Below, piece after piece: positions 30,937 through 39,129 of a stretch of DNA of 64,000 bases; the stretch's first letter is position 1, and every line of letters begins with the position of its first letter. The position numbers were made by a program, and so were the translations under genes. Source of the stretch: Streptomyces sp. Tue6028 (GTDB taxonomy: Bacteria > Actinomycetota > Actinomycetes > Streptomycetales > Streptomycetaceae); assembly GCF_002300165.1 (NCBI RefSeq), contig NZ_MLCE01000029.1, positions 137,170 through 201,169 of the forward strand, written 5' to 3'. The notes beneath the pieces were generated by a model. It saw nothing but the letters and a program-made list of their open reading frames with translations, did not search any database and was not told the DNA's origin.

Positions 30937-32913
30937 ATGACGAAGCCCTCACTCCCCGAACTCCTGCATGCCGCCGTCACCTCCGTCGGCGGCACGGAGC
31001 GCCCCGGCCAGGTGACCATGGCCGAAGCAGTCGCCGACGCCATCGACGACAGCTCCCATCTGCTGGTCCAGGCGGGCACCGGCACCGGAAAGTCCCTCGG
31101 CTATCTGGTGCCGGCCCTCGCCCACGGGGAGCGGGTCGTCGTGGCGACCGCCACCCTGGCGCTCCAGCGGCAGCTCGTGGAGCGGGACCTGCCGCGCACC
31201 GTCGACGCGCTGCACCCGCTGCTGCGCCGCCGGCCGGAGTTCGCCATGCTCAAGGGCCGGTCGAACTATCTGTGCCTGCACCGCCTGCACGAGGGAGTGC
31301 CGCAGGACGAGGAGGAGGGCCTCTTCGACCAGTTCGAGGCGGCCGCGCCCACCAGCAAGCTGGGCCAGGACCTGCTCCGGCTGCGCGACTGGTCGGACGA
31401 GACGGAGACGGGCGACCGCGACGACCTCACGCCCGGCGTGTCCGACCGCGCCTGGGCCCAGGTGTCCGTGTCGTCCCGCGAGTGCCTGGGCGCGAGCAAG
31501 TGCGCGTACGGAGCGGAGTGCTTCGCCGAGATGGCGCGCGAGCGGGCCAAGCTCGCCGAGGTCGTCGTCACCAATCACGCGCTGCTCGCGATCGACGCCA
31601 TCGAGGGCGCGCCGGTGCTCCCGCAGCACGAGGTGCTGATCGTCGACGAGGCCCATGAACTGGTGTCCCGCGTCACCGGCGTGGCCACGGGGGAGCTCAC
31701 CCCGGGCCAGGTCAACCGCGCGGTCCGCCGTGCCGCCAAACTCGTCAACGAAAAGGCCGCGGACCAGCTCCAGACCGCCGCCGAGGGCTTCGAGCGCCTC
31801 ATGGAGCTGGCACTGCCGGGACGCCTGGAGGAGATCCCGGAGGACCTCGGGTATGCCCTGATGGCACTGCGCGATGCCGCGCGTACGGTGATCTCGGCGA
31901 TCGGCGGCACCCGTGACAAGTCCGTCCAGGACGAGGACGCCGTGCGCAAGCAGGCCCTCGCGTCCGTGGAGAGCGTGCACGACGTGGCGGAGCGCATCAC
32001 CAACGGCTCCGAGTGGGACGTGGTCTGGTACGAGCGCCACGACCGCTTCGGTGCCTCGCTCCGGGTGGCTCCCATGAGCGTGTCCGGGCTGCTCAGGGAG
32101 AAGCTGTTCGCCGACCGTTCCGTCGTGCTGACCTCGGCGACGCTGAAGCTCGGCGGCGACTTCAATGGCGTCGGGGCCTCGCTGGGACTCTCCCCCGAGG
32201 GCACGGAGGGCGACGACCTCCCGCAGTGGAAGGGCGTCGACGTCGGCTCGCCGTTCGACTACCCGAAGCAGGGCATCCTCTATGTCGCCAAGCACCTGTC
32301 ACGCCCCGCGCGGGACGGTGACCGCGGGGACATGCTGGACGAGCTCACCGACCTGATCCAGGCCGCCGGCGGACGTACGCTCGGGCTGTTCTCCTCGATG
32401 CGGGCGGCCCAGCTCGCGGCCGAGGAACTGCGGTCGCGCATCCCGGAGTACCCGATCCTGTTGCAGGGCGAGGAGACGCTCGGCGAGCTGATCAAGAACT
32501 TCGCGGCCGACCCCAAGACCTGTCTGTTCGGCACGCTGTCCCTGTGGCAGGGCGTGGACGTCCCGGGACCCAGCTGCCAGCTGGTCGTCATGGACAAGAT
32601 CCCCTTCCCGCGTCCCGACGACCCGCTGATGAGCGCCCGCCAGAAGGCCGTCGAGGACGCCGGCGGCAATGGCTTCATGGCGGTCGCCGCCACGCATGCC
32701 GCGCTCCTCATGGCCCAGGGCGCGGGCCGCCTCGTCCGGGCGACGGGGGACCGTGGCGTCGTCGCCGTACTGGACCAGCGCCTGGCCACGGCGCGCTACG
32801 GCAGCTATCTGAAGGCGTCGCTGCCGGACTTCTGGTACACGACGGATCGCAATCAGGTCCGCAGGTCGCTCGCCGCGATCGACGAGGCGGCCCAGAAGGC
32901 GGAAGAGGCGTAA
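30937..32913 (+). CDS. DinG/XPD-type Fe-S DNA helicase
   Basis: This superfamily 2 helicase has 658 residues. Walker A is GTGTGKS (47-53). The four cysteines that hold an iron-sulfur cluster are Cys113, Cys183, Cys189 and Cys195 (NYLC, RECLGASKCAYGAEC). DEAH is at 237-240, and the late motifs are LTSATL, FGTLSLWQGVDVPG and QGAGRLVR. DinG enzymes unwind 5'-tailed DNA, D-loops and RNA-DNA hybrids. The ATG at 30937 lies nine bases after TAGGGT, a -10-like hexamer, with no ribosome-binding site. The lexA gene is nearby, but I see no SOS box upstream of this gene. A terminator hairpin follows the stop. Confidence 0.92.
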   Translation: MTKPSLPELLHAAVTSVGGTERPGQVTMAEAVADAIDDSSHLLVQAGTGTGKSLGYLVPALAHGERVVVATATLALQRQLVERDLPRTVDALHPLLRRRPEFAMLKGRSNYLCLHRLHEGVPQDEEEGLFDQFEAAAPTSKLGQDLLRLRDWSDETETGDRDDLTPGVSDRAWAQVSVSSRECLGASKCAYGAECFAEMARERAKLAEVVVTNHALLAIDAIEGAPVLPQHEVLIVDEAHELVSRVTGVATGELTPGQVNRAVRRAAKLVNEKAADQLQTAAEGFERLMELALPGRLEEIPEDLGYALMALRDAARTVISAIGGTRDKSVQDEDAVRKQALASVESVHDVAERITNGSEWDVVWYERHDRFGASLRVAPMSVSGLLREKLFADRSVVLTSATLKLGGDFNGVGASLGLSPEGTEGDDLPQWKGVDVGSPFDYPKQGILYVAKHLSRPARDGDRGDMLDELTDLIQAAGGRTLGLFSSMRAAQLAAEELRSRIPEYPILLQGEETLGELIKNFAADPKTCLFGTLSLWQGVDVPGPSCQLVVMDKIPFPRPDDPLMSARQKAVEDAGGNGFMAVAATHAALLMAQGAGRLVRATGDRGVVAVLDQRLATARYGSYLKASLPDFWYTTDRNQVRRSLAAIDEAAQKAEEA

Positions 32914-32919
32914 CACGGG

Positions 32920-32948
32920 GTGGGCCGCCGAACACGGCGGCGGCCCAC
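32920..32948 (+). terminator. Hairpin after the DinG-type gene
   Basis: An 11-bp stem (GTGGGCCGCCG with its complement at 32938-32948) with a seven-base loop begins seven bases after the stop codon. Confidence 0.8.
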
Positions 32949-33247
32949 GCACCGGCCGATGGCCGTCCGCGGGCCTTCTGCCGACAGGGTGGCCACCCAC
33001 GTGCCCTCCGGTCGACCGGTGGGCCCCTGTGCGCTCCTGCCGACCAGCGGCCGCCCGGCCGCCCGTGCACCTACGACCGGCCGCCCGGTGGGCACCCGCA
33101 TCGTCTTCCACCGACCGATGGTCGCCTCCCCCCCCCCGCAGCCCCCACGCCTCGTCGGCCGGGGCATTGTCGCGTCCTGCCGCCCCACCCCACGCGCGCA
33201 CCGGCCCACCGGAGCTCCACCTGCCGACGCTCTCGCATGCCATTCCT
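32949..33247. other. Intergenic region with degenerate CCGGTGGGC-type repeats
   Basis: No gene is seen. Short motifs such as CGACCGGTGGGC and CGGCCGCCCGGTGGGCACCC recur in imperfect form. A run of ten C residues lies at 33128-33137 and could be a sequencing or replication weak point. Confidence 0.5.
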
Positions 33248-33311
33248 CTAGCAGCGCTAGACATTCAAGCGACGCTATGTCTAGCATTGCCTCATCACCT
33301 AGCAGTGCTAG
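33248..33311. promoter_or_regulatory. CTAG-rich nested operator upstream of the DUF1772 gene
   Basis: Two near-identical 13-mers, CTAGCAGCGCTAG (33248-33260) and CTAGCAGTGCTAG (33299-33311), flank an inverted repeat whose arms are GCTAGACAT (33256-33264) and ATGTCTAGC (33277-33285). Those arms extend to 14 bp with two mismatches. CTAG, a rare tetramer in such genomes, occurs five times in 64 bp. The block ends 30 bp before the ATG at 33342, so it should control that gene. Confidence 0.75.
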
Positions 33312-33341
33312 AAAAAATCGCGGAGAACTTCGGGAGTGGAC

Positions 33342-33788
33342 ATGCAGCACATACTGGCCATCGTCACCGTGGTCGTCGTCGGCCTGATGGTGGGCGTGGA
33401 GTTCGCGGTGGCGGCCTTCGTCAATCCCATCCTTGACCGGCTGCCGAACGACGGCGGTCTCGCGGCCCGCAGTGACGGCGCCCGGGTGCTCGGCAAGGTC
33501 ATGCCGTTCTGGTACATCGGGTCGGTCGCCCTGGGTGCCGTCTGGGCGGCCTCGGCGTGGGGCGACGCGGAGGCGGGCCTCGTGGTCACGGCGACCGCGC
33601 TGCTCGTGCTGAGCGTGCTGATGTCCATCGCCCTGCTGGTCCCGATCAACTCCCGCGTCGCCGAGTGGACCAGGGAGAGCGTTCCGGCGGACTGGAAGCA
33701 GCAGGTCGGCCGTTGGGACCGGTTCCACTATGTGCGGGTCGCTGTGATCGTCGCGGCGTTCGTCCTGATGGTCGTCGGCCTGGCGTGA
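33342..33788 (+). CDS. DUF1772 (anthrone oxygenase-like) membrane protein
   Basis: The 148-residue protein has four hydrophobic segments: an N-terminal VVVVGLMVGVEFAVAAFVNP, a middle WYIGSVALGAVWAAS, LLVLSVLMSIALLVPINS, and a C-terminal VAVIVAAFVLMVVGLA. The PINSRVAEW stretch and the RWDRFHYVR pattern fit the DUF1772 family, which includes anthrone-oxygenase-like proteins; most members have no proven reaction. The ATG at 33342 lies five bases after GGGAG; a GTG at 33336 overlaps that site. The CTAG-rich operator directly upstream suggests control by a ligand-responsive repressor encoded elsewhere. It is convergent with lexA. Confidence 0.8.
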   Translation: MQHILAIVTVVVVGLMVGVEFAVAAFVNPILDRLPNDGGLAARSDGARVLGKVMPFWYIGSVALGAVWAASAWGDAEAGLVVTATALLVLSVLMSIALLVPINSRVAEWTRESVPADWKQQVGRWDRFHYVRVAVIVAAFVLMVVGLA

Positions 33789-33910
33789 CGAGTCGACGGC
33801 CGATGGCGGGGGACGGTGAACTCGCCGAAAGCCTCGCGCGCGGCGGACGCGTCCACCCGCGGCGGCGCAGGCGAGGAGCGCGCCCCGGCCGCGGAGGCGG
33901 TGAACGCACA

Positions 33911-33945
33911 GGGCCCCGGAACCGGCGCAGTTGGTTCCGGGGCCC
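33911..33945. terminator. Bidirectional hairpin between the DUF1772 gene and lexA
   Basis: A perfect 13-bp stem (GGGCCCCGGAACC with its complement at 33933-33945) and a nine-base loop lie between the two convergent stops. Confidence 0.85.
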
Positions 33946-33985
33946 GGTCATGGGTGGGGCGAACCGTCTCGCCCCTGGCGGGGTG

Positions 33986-34762
33986 TTACACGCGGCGCAG
34001 GACGGCCACGACCTTGCCGAGGATGGTCGCCTCGTCGCCGGGGATCGGCTGGTAGGCGGAGTTGTGGGGGAGGAGCCAGACGTGCCCGTCCTCGCGCTTG
34101 AAGCGCTTGACCGTGGCTTCGCCGTCGAGCATGGCGGCCACGATGTCGCCGTTCTCGGCCACGGGCTGGCGGCGGACGGTGACCCAGTCGCCGTCGCAGA
34201 TGGCGGCCTCGATCATCGAGTCGCCGACGACCTTGAGGACGAACAGCTCGCCGTCACCGACCAGCTGCCGGGGGAGGGGGAAGACGTCCTCGACCGACTC
34301 CTCGGCGAGGATGGGGCCACCGGCGGCGATGCGGCCGACGAGCGGGACGTACGACGCGGCCGGCTTGCCCGCCGTGTCCGTGGGCTGCACCGACGCCTGG
34401 TCGGAGCCCCGGACCTCGTACGCGCGCGGGCGGTGCGGGTCGCGGCGCAGGAAGCCCTTCCGCTCCAGTGCCATCAGCTGGTGCGCGACCGAGGAGGTGC
34501 TGGAGAGGCCGACCGCCTGGCCGATCTCCCGCATCGACGGCGGGTAGCCGCGCCGCTGCACGGAGTCCCTGATGACCTCGATGACCCGGCGCTGTCGGTC
34601 CGTGAGCCCGGAGCTGTCCGCCCTGATGCCTGGAGGTCGACCCGGCAGGGAGCGCTTGGGTCCCTCATGATTCGCGGCTTCGTTCATCGCATGCACCGGC
34701 TCGAATCGGCCCTGGGAGCGGTCCTGGGCAGTGATGGTGGCACTGTCTGCGGTCGTGGTCAC
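33986..34762 (-). CDS. lexA: SOS repressor LexA
   Basis: LexA represses DNA-repair genes until RecA filaments trigger its self-cleavage. It has 258 residues. The winged HTH is seen in LTDRQRRVIEVIRDSV and YPPSMREIGQAVGLSSTSSV. The cleavage bond is Ala147-Gly148 in GRIAAGGP, and the catalytic dyad is Ser182 (VVGDSM) and Lys219 (GEATVKRF). The first 45 residues are an extra disordered extension, common in Streptomyces. The GTG at 34762 is five bases after GAGAGGGG. An SOS box lies 61 bp upstream of the start, so the gene is autoregulated. It is divergent from the nrdR operon. Confidence 0.96.
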   Translation of the reverse strand: MTTTADSATITAQDRSQGRFEPVHAMNEAANHEGPKRSLPGRPPGIRADSSGLTDRQRRVIEVIRDSVQRRGYPPSMREIGQAVGLSSTSSVAHQLMALERKGFLRRDPHRPRAYEVRGSDQASVQPTDTAGKPAASYVPLVGRIAAGGPILAEESVEDVFPLPRQLVGDGELFVLKVVGDSMIEAAICDGDWVTVRRQPVAENGDIVAAMLDGEATVKRFKREDGHVWLLPHNSAYQPIPGDEATILGKVVAVLRRV

Positions 34763-34822
34763 GTCGGCCCCTCTCGATGGTCTCCCTGCTGGACAACGGT
34801 AGTTGCTTTCGAAAGGTTGCGC

Positions 34823-34836
34823 CAAACACACGTTCG
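34823..34836 (-). promoter_or_regulatory. LexA-binding SOS box
   Basis: Read on the minus strand this is CGAACGTGTGTTTG, matching the actinobacterial pattern CGAACNNNNGTTCG in nine of ten defined bases. It sits 61 bp upstream of the lexA start and explains autoregulation. Confidence 0.75.
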
Positions 34837-35085
34837 AGTGAAAAACCGCGAAGTAGCTGACGTGATCATGAATCCGGGTGTATGGCTCGCACAGTGCCTG
34901 GCGGACAAAAGGGCCCATTGCTGTACTCTTCACCGCCGGGGGCGAAGACCGCGACAGCCGATGTGGGCGCCGACCAGTGTGCCATCCGGTACCCGGTCGG
35001 CCGGGGACCGGCCCCCCTTCCGTGCGTCGCCCACGCTATCCCCCGGGTGTCCGTGATGGGTATGTCCATGCGGCACATGCCATTA

Positions 35086-35141
35086 CGTGTGCGACACGCG
35101 CGTCGTGTGTGAATTTACGGACCGAGCCCCACATGTAGTGG
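35086..35141 (+). promoter_or_regulatory. Candidate NrdR-box pair upstream of nrdR-nrdJ
   Basis: CCACATGTAGTGG (35129-35141) resembles the 16-bp NrdR box (core CwAtATaTwG). A second symmetric element, ACACG-N5-CGTGT (35094-35108), has its centre 34 bp upstream, and another CGTGT lies at 35086. NrdR normally binds two boxes about three helical turns apart. The assignment rests on pattern and context, and the second box is weaker. Confidence 0.45.
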
Positions 35142-35281
35142 TTGGATTGCGGTAGCGACCCAGAAGTTGTGGTCCCCCGGGTCTTCGGGCCCACGGGAAT
35201 CGCCTATGCTTGGGGCTGCTTCGAGGGGCCCGTGAGGTCTCCCGAGGTCTATGAGTCGTGCTGTGAAGGAGGGTTGGAGCC

Positions 35282-35836
35282 ATGCACTGCCCCTTCTGCA
35301 GGCACCCCGACAGCCGCGTCGTCGACAGCCGTACGACCGATGACGGCACGTCGATCCGCAGGCGCCGCCAGTGTCCCGACTGCTCCCGTCGTTTCACGAC
35401 CGTGGAGACGTGCTCGCTGATGGTGGTCAAGCGCTCCGGCGTGACCGAACCCTTCAGCCGTACCAAGGTCATCAACGGCGTGCGCAAGGCCTGCCAGGGC
35501 CGGCCCGTCACCGAGGACGCACTCGCCCAGCTCGGCCAGCGGGTCGAGGAGGCGGTGCGCGCGACCGGAAGCGCCGAGCTGACCACGCACGACGTGGGGC
35601 TGGCCATACTCGGCCCGTTGCAGGAGCTCGACCTCGTCGCCTATCTGCGGTTCGCGTCCGTCTACCGGGCGTTCGACTCGCTCGAGGACTTCGAGGCCGC
35701 CATCGCGGAACTCAGGGAAGGCATGAGGCAGCGCCCCGCCGTGGACGACGAAGACACGGACGCGGAGCGCCCGGAAGACGACCGCGGGTCCGGAGGGGCC
35801 GTCCAGGTCCCCGTGCCCGCCACCGCCGCCGACTGA
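35282..35836 (+). CDS. nrdR: Ribonucleotide reductase regulator NrdR
   Basis: NrdR is a repressor of ribonucleotide reductase genes that senses ATP/dATP. It has 184 residues. The N-terminal zinc ribbon has Cys3, Cys6, Cys31 and Cys34 (MHCPFC ... QCPDC), followed by the ATP-cone domain (VVKRSGVTEPFSRTKVINGV ... YLRFASVYRAFDSLEDFEAAI). The tail is acidic and disordered. The ATG has GAAGGAGGG about ten bases upstream. It is the first gene of the nrdR-nrdJ operon, with 150 bp to nrdJ, and should repress its own operon through the upstream boxes. Confidence 0.96.
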   Translation: MHCPFCRHPDSRVVDSRTTDDGTSIRRRRQCPDCSRRFTTVETCSLMVVKRSGVTEPFSRTKVINGVRKACQGRPVTEDALAQLGQRVEEAVRATGSAELTTHDVGLAILGPLQELDLVAYLRFASVYRAFDSLEDFEAAIAELREGMRQRPAVDDEDTDAERPEDDRGSGGAVQVPVPATAAD

Positions 35837-35986
35837 CGGACGGGCCGACACGGATCGGCCCCGTCGGCGGCGACCACAGACCCGTTGCGGGCGGCCGCAC
35901 AGCGACGCGCGCAGCACCAGACACACACCGTGCCACGGGAAGAACGAGGCACTTCAGGGCGTTTTAGCCCGATACAGGGAGGCGGC

Positions 35987-38887
35987 ATGACAGAGACGGC
36001 GAGCGGTCCGGCACGAGGTTCCCGCGCCAAGGGCACCAAGGCCAGCAAGGGACTGCGCATCGAGCGCATTCACACCACCCCCGGCGTGCACCCGTACGAC
36101 GAGGTGGAGTGGGAGCGTCGTGACGTCGTCATGACCAACTGGCGCGACGGCTCGGTCAACTTCGAGCAGCGTGGCGTCGAGTTCCCCGGCTTCTGGTCGG
36201 TGAACGCGGTCAACATCGTCACCAGCAAGTACTTCCGCGGTGCCGTCGGCACCCCGCAGCGCGAGGTGAGCCTCAGGCAGCTCATCGACCGCATCGTGAA
36301 GACCTACCGGAAGGCCGGTGAGGACTACAAGTACTTCGCCTCGCCCGCTGACGCCGAGATCTTCGAGCACGAGCTGGCGTACGCCCTCCTGCACCAGATC
36401 TTCAGCTTCAACAGCCCTGTCTGGTTCAACGTCGGCACGCCCCAGCCCCAGCAGGTCTCCGCCTGCTTCATCCTGTCCGTCGACGACTCCATGGAGTCGA
36501 TCCTCGACTGGTACAAGGAAGAGGGCATGATCTTCAAGGGCGGCTCCGGCGCCGGCCTGAACCTCTCCCGCATCCGCTCCTCCAAGGAGCTGCTCTCCTC
36601 GGGCGGCAACGCCTCGGGTCCCGTCTCCTTCATGCGCGGTGCCGACGCCTCCGCAGGAACGATCAAGTCGGGTGGCGCCACGCGCCGCGCGGCCAAGATG
36701 GTCATCCTCGACGTCGACCACCCCGACATCGAGGACTTCATCGAGACCAAGGTCAAGGAGGAGGAGAAGATCCGCGCCCTCCGTGACGCGGGCTTCGACA
36801 TGGACCTGGGCGGCGACGACATCACGTCCGTCCAGTACCAGAACGCCAACAACTCGGTCCGCGTGAACGACACGTTCATGAAGGCCGTCGAGTCGGGCGG
36901 CAAGTTCGGGCTCACCTCCCGCATGACCGGCGAGGTCATCGAGGAGGTCGACGCCAAGGCGCTCTTCCGCAAGATGGCCGAGGCCGCCTGGGCGTGCGCC
37001 GACCCGGGCATCCAGTACGACGACACGATCAACCACTGGCACACGTGCCCGGAGTCCGGCCGTATCAACGGCTCGAACCCGTGCAGCGAGTACATGCACC
37101 TGGACAACACGTCCTGCAACCTCGCCTCGCTGAACCTCATGAAGTTCCTGAAGGACGACGGCAAGGGACACCAGTCCTTCGACGTCGAGCGCTTCTCGAA
37201 GGTCGTCGAGCTGGTCATCACCGCGATGGACATCTCGATCTGCTTCGCGGACTTCCCGACCCAGAAGATCGGCGAGAACACCCGCGCCTTCCGTCAGCTC
37301 GGCATCGGCTACGCCAACCTCGGCGCCCTGCTGATGGCGACCGGCCACGCCTACGACTCCGACGGCGGCCGTGCCCTCGCCGGTGCGATCACGTCGCTGA
37401 TGACGGGTACGTCGTACAAGCGCTCCGCCGAGCTCGCCGCGGTCGTCGGCCCCTACGAGGGCTACGCCAAGAACGCCACCCCGCACCAGCGCGTCATGAA
37501 GCAGCACGCCGACGCCAACACCGCGGCCGTCCGCATGGACGACCTGGACAGCCCGATCTGGGCCGCCGCCACGGAGGCCTGGCAGGACGTCGTCCGCCTC
37601 GGCGAGAAGAACGGTTTCCGTAACGCGCAGGCGTCCGTCATCGCCCCGACCGGCACCATCGGTCTCGCGATGTCCTGCGACACCACCGGCCTCGAGCCCG
37701 ACCTCGCCCTGGTCAAGTTCAAGAAGCTGGTCGGCGGCGGCTCGATGCAGATCGTCAACGGCACCGTGCCGCAGGCCCTGCGTCGCCTGGGCTACCAGGA
37801 GGAGCAGATCGAGGCGATCGTCGCCCACATCGCCGAGCACGGCAATGTGATCGACGCTCCCGGCCTCAAGTTCGAGCACTACGAGGTGTTCGACTGCGCC
37901 ATGGGCGAGCGCTCCATCTCCGCGATGGGCCACGTCCGCATGATGGCCGCGATCCAGCCGTGGATCTCCGGCGCCCTCTCCAAGACCGTCAACCTGCCGG
38001 AGACGGCGACGGTCGAGGACGTCGAGGAGGTCTACTTCGAGGCCTGGAAGATGGGCGTCAAGGCGCTCGCGATCTACCGCGACAACTGCAAGGTCGGCCA
38101 GCCGCTCTCCGCCAAGAAGAAGGAGGACGAGAAGGCCGAGGTGACCGCGAAGACCGAGGCGACGATCCGCGAGGCCGTCGAGAAGGTCGTCGAGTACCGC
38201 CCGGTCCGCAAGCGCCTCCCCAAGGGCCGTCCCGGCATCACCACCTCCTTCACGGTGGGCGGCGCCGAGGGCTACATGACCGCCAACTCCTACCCGGACG
38301 ACGGTCTCGGCGAGGTCTTCCTGAAGATGTCGAAGCAGGGCTCCACCCTCGCGGGCATGATGGACGCCTTCTCGATCGCGGTCTCCGTGGGCCTCCAGTA
38401 CGGCGTGCCCCTGGAGACGTACGTCTCGAAGTTCACGAACATGCGCTTCGAGCCGGCCGGCATGACGGACGACCCGGACGTGCGGATGGCGCAGTCGATC
38501 GTCGACTACATCTTCCGCCGCCTGGCGCTCGACTTCCTGCCCTTCGAGACGCGCTCCGCGCTCGGCATCCACTCCGCCGAGGAGCGTCAGCGCCACCTGG
38601 AGACGGGCTCCTACGAGCCGACCATCGACGATGTCGACGTCGACGTGGAGGGGCTGGCCCAGTCCGCGCCGCGCGCGCAGGAGCTGAAGGCCGTCGCCAC
38701 CCCCAAGGCCGAGGTCGAGGCGGCCAAGCCCGCCCCGAAGCAGGCGCACACCAGTGCCGAACTGGTCGAGATGCAGCTGGGCATCCAGGCGGACGCCCCC
38801 CTGTGCTTCTCCTGCGGCACGAAGATGCAGCGGGCCGGATCCTGCTACATCTGCGAGGGCTGCGGCTCGACCAGCGGCTGCAGCTGA
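35987..38887 (+). CDS. nrdJ: Vitamin B12-dependent (class II) ribonucleotide reductase NrdJ
   Basis: NrdJ reduces ribonucleotides to deoxyribonucleotides using adenosylcobalamin to make a thiyl radical, so it needs no oxygen. It has 966 residues. Key cysteines: Cys160 (QVSACFILS), Cys366 in GSNPCSEYMHL and Cys377 in NTSCNLASLN. The loops SSGGNASGPVSFM, GATRRAAKMVILD and APTGTIGLAMSC are family features. The C-terminus has a linker then a four-Cys zinc-like module CFSCGTKM ... CYICEGCG, with a final CS that may act as a redox tail. The ATG at 35987 follows GGGAGG with four bases between. An oxygen-dependent class Ia enzyme, if present, is outside the window. Confidence 0.96.
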   Translation: MTETASGPARGSRAKGTKASKGLRIERIHTTPGVHPYDEVEWERRDVVMTNWRDGSVNFEQRGVEFPGFWSVNAVNIVTSKYFRGAVGTPQREVSLRQLIDRIVKTYRKAGEDYKYFASPADAEIFEHELAYALLHQIFSFNSPVWFNVGTPQPQQVSACFILSVDDSMESILDWYKEEGMIFKGGSGAGLNLSRIRSSKELLSSGGNASGPVSFMRGADASAGTIKSGGATRRAAKMVILDVDHPDIEDFIETKVKEEEKIRALRDAGFDMDLGGDDITSVQYQNANNSVRVNDTFMKAVESGGKFGLTSRMTGEVIEEVDAKALFRKMAEAAWACADPGIQYDDTINHWHTCPESGRINGSNPCSEYMHLDNTSCNLASLNLMKFLKDDGKGHQSFDVERFSKVVELVITAMDISICFADFPTQKIGENTRAFRQLGIGYANLGALLMATGHAYDSDGGRALAGAITSLMTGTSYKRSAELAAVVGPYEGYAKNATPHQRVMKQHADANTAAVRMDDLDSPIWAAATEAWQDVVRLGEKNGFRNAQASVIAPTGTIGLAMSCDTTGLEPDLALVKFKKLVGGGSMQIVNGTVPQALRRLGYQEEQIEAIVAHIAEHGNVIDAPGLKFEHYEVFDCAMGERSISAMGHVRMMAAIQPWISGALSKTVNLPETATVEDVEEVYFEAWKMGVKALAIYRDNCKVGQPLSAKKKEDEKAEVTAKTEATIREAVEKVVEYRPVRKRLPKGRPGITTSFTVGGAEGYMTANSYPDDGLGEVFLKMSKQGSTLAGMMDAFSIAVSVGLQYGVPLETYVSKFTNMRFEPAGMTDDPDVRMAQSIVDYIFRRLALDFLPFETRSALGIHSAEERQRHLETGSYEPTIDDVDVDVEGLAQSAPRAQELKAVATPKAEVEAAKPAPKQAHTSAELVEMQLGIQADAPLCFSCGTKMQRAGSCYICEGCGSTSGCS

Positions 38888-38921
38888 TCCTGGGCGCCGC
38901 TGAGGCGTGAATTGCCTGTGC

Positions 38922-38956
38922 AGGGCGGTGGAGCCGGTTCTCGGCTCCACCGCCCT
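38922..38956 (+). terminator. Strong hairpin after nrdJ
   Basis: A perfect 15-bp stem (AGGGCGGTGGAGCCG with its complement at 38942-38956) with a five-base loop lies 35 bases after the nrdJ stop. Confidence 0.9.
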
Positions 38957-39096
38957 CGGCGTTTGTGACGACGCCTGGCCGCGTGGCCTGGTGCGGCGGC
39001 CGTGCAGCAGGCTGCGGCGCCTCGTGCGGCGACCGGGCAACAGGCTTGTCGCGGCTCCGGCCGTCGTGACATGCTCCGGCCCATGATCAAGAGAAT

Positions 39097-39129
39097 CGAG
39101 TCCTCCGTCCGCCGATGAGGGAGACGACC
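39097..39129 (+). repeat. First copy of a 33-bp direct repeat that flanks the 39115 gene
   Basis: This copy begins CGAGTCCTCCGTCCGCCG and ends GACGACC. It matches 40233-40265 at 30 of 33 positions. The start codon of the 39115 gene lies inside this copy; the stop codon of the same gene lies inside the other copy. Confidence 0.85.

Larger units (their letters stand above)
34763..35281. promoter_or_regulatory. Divergent regulatory region between lexA and nrdR
   Basis: This 519-bp region is less GC-rich than its neighbours. It holds the LexA box (34823-34836), a cluster of CGTGT/ACACG elements at 35086-35108, a candidate NrdR box at 35129-35141 and a possible -10 TATGCT at 35205-35210. No gene is seen. 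Confidence 0.6.

Noticed and set aside
39001..39096. Transposase or inverted terminal repeats next to the repeat-flanked 39115 gene
   Set aside because: No recombinase gene or inverted end sequence was seen; only direct repeats are present.
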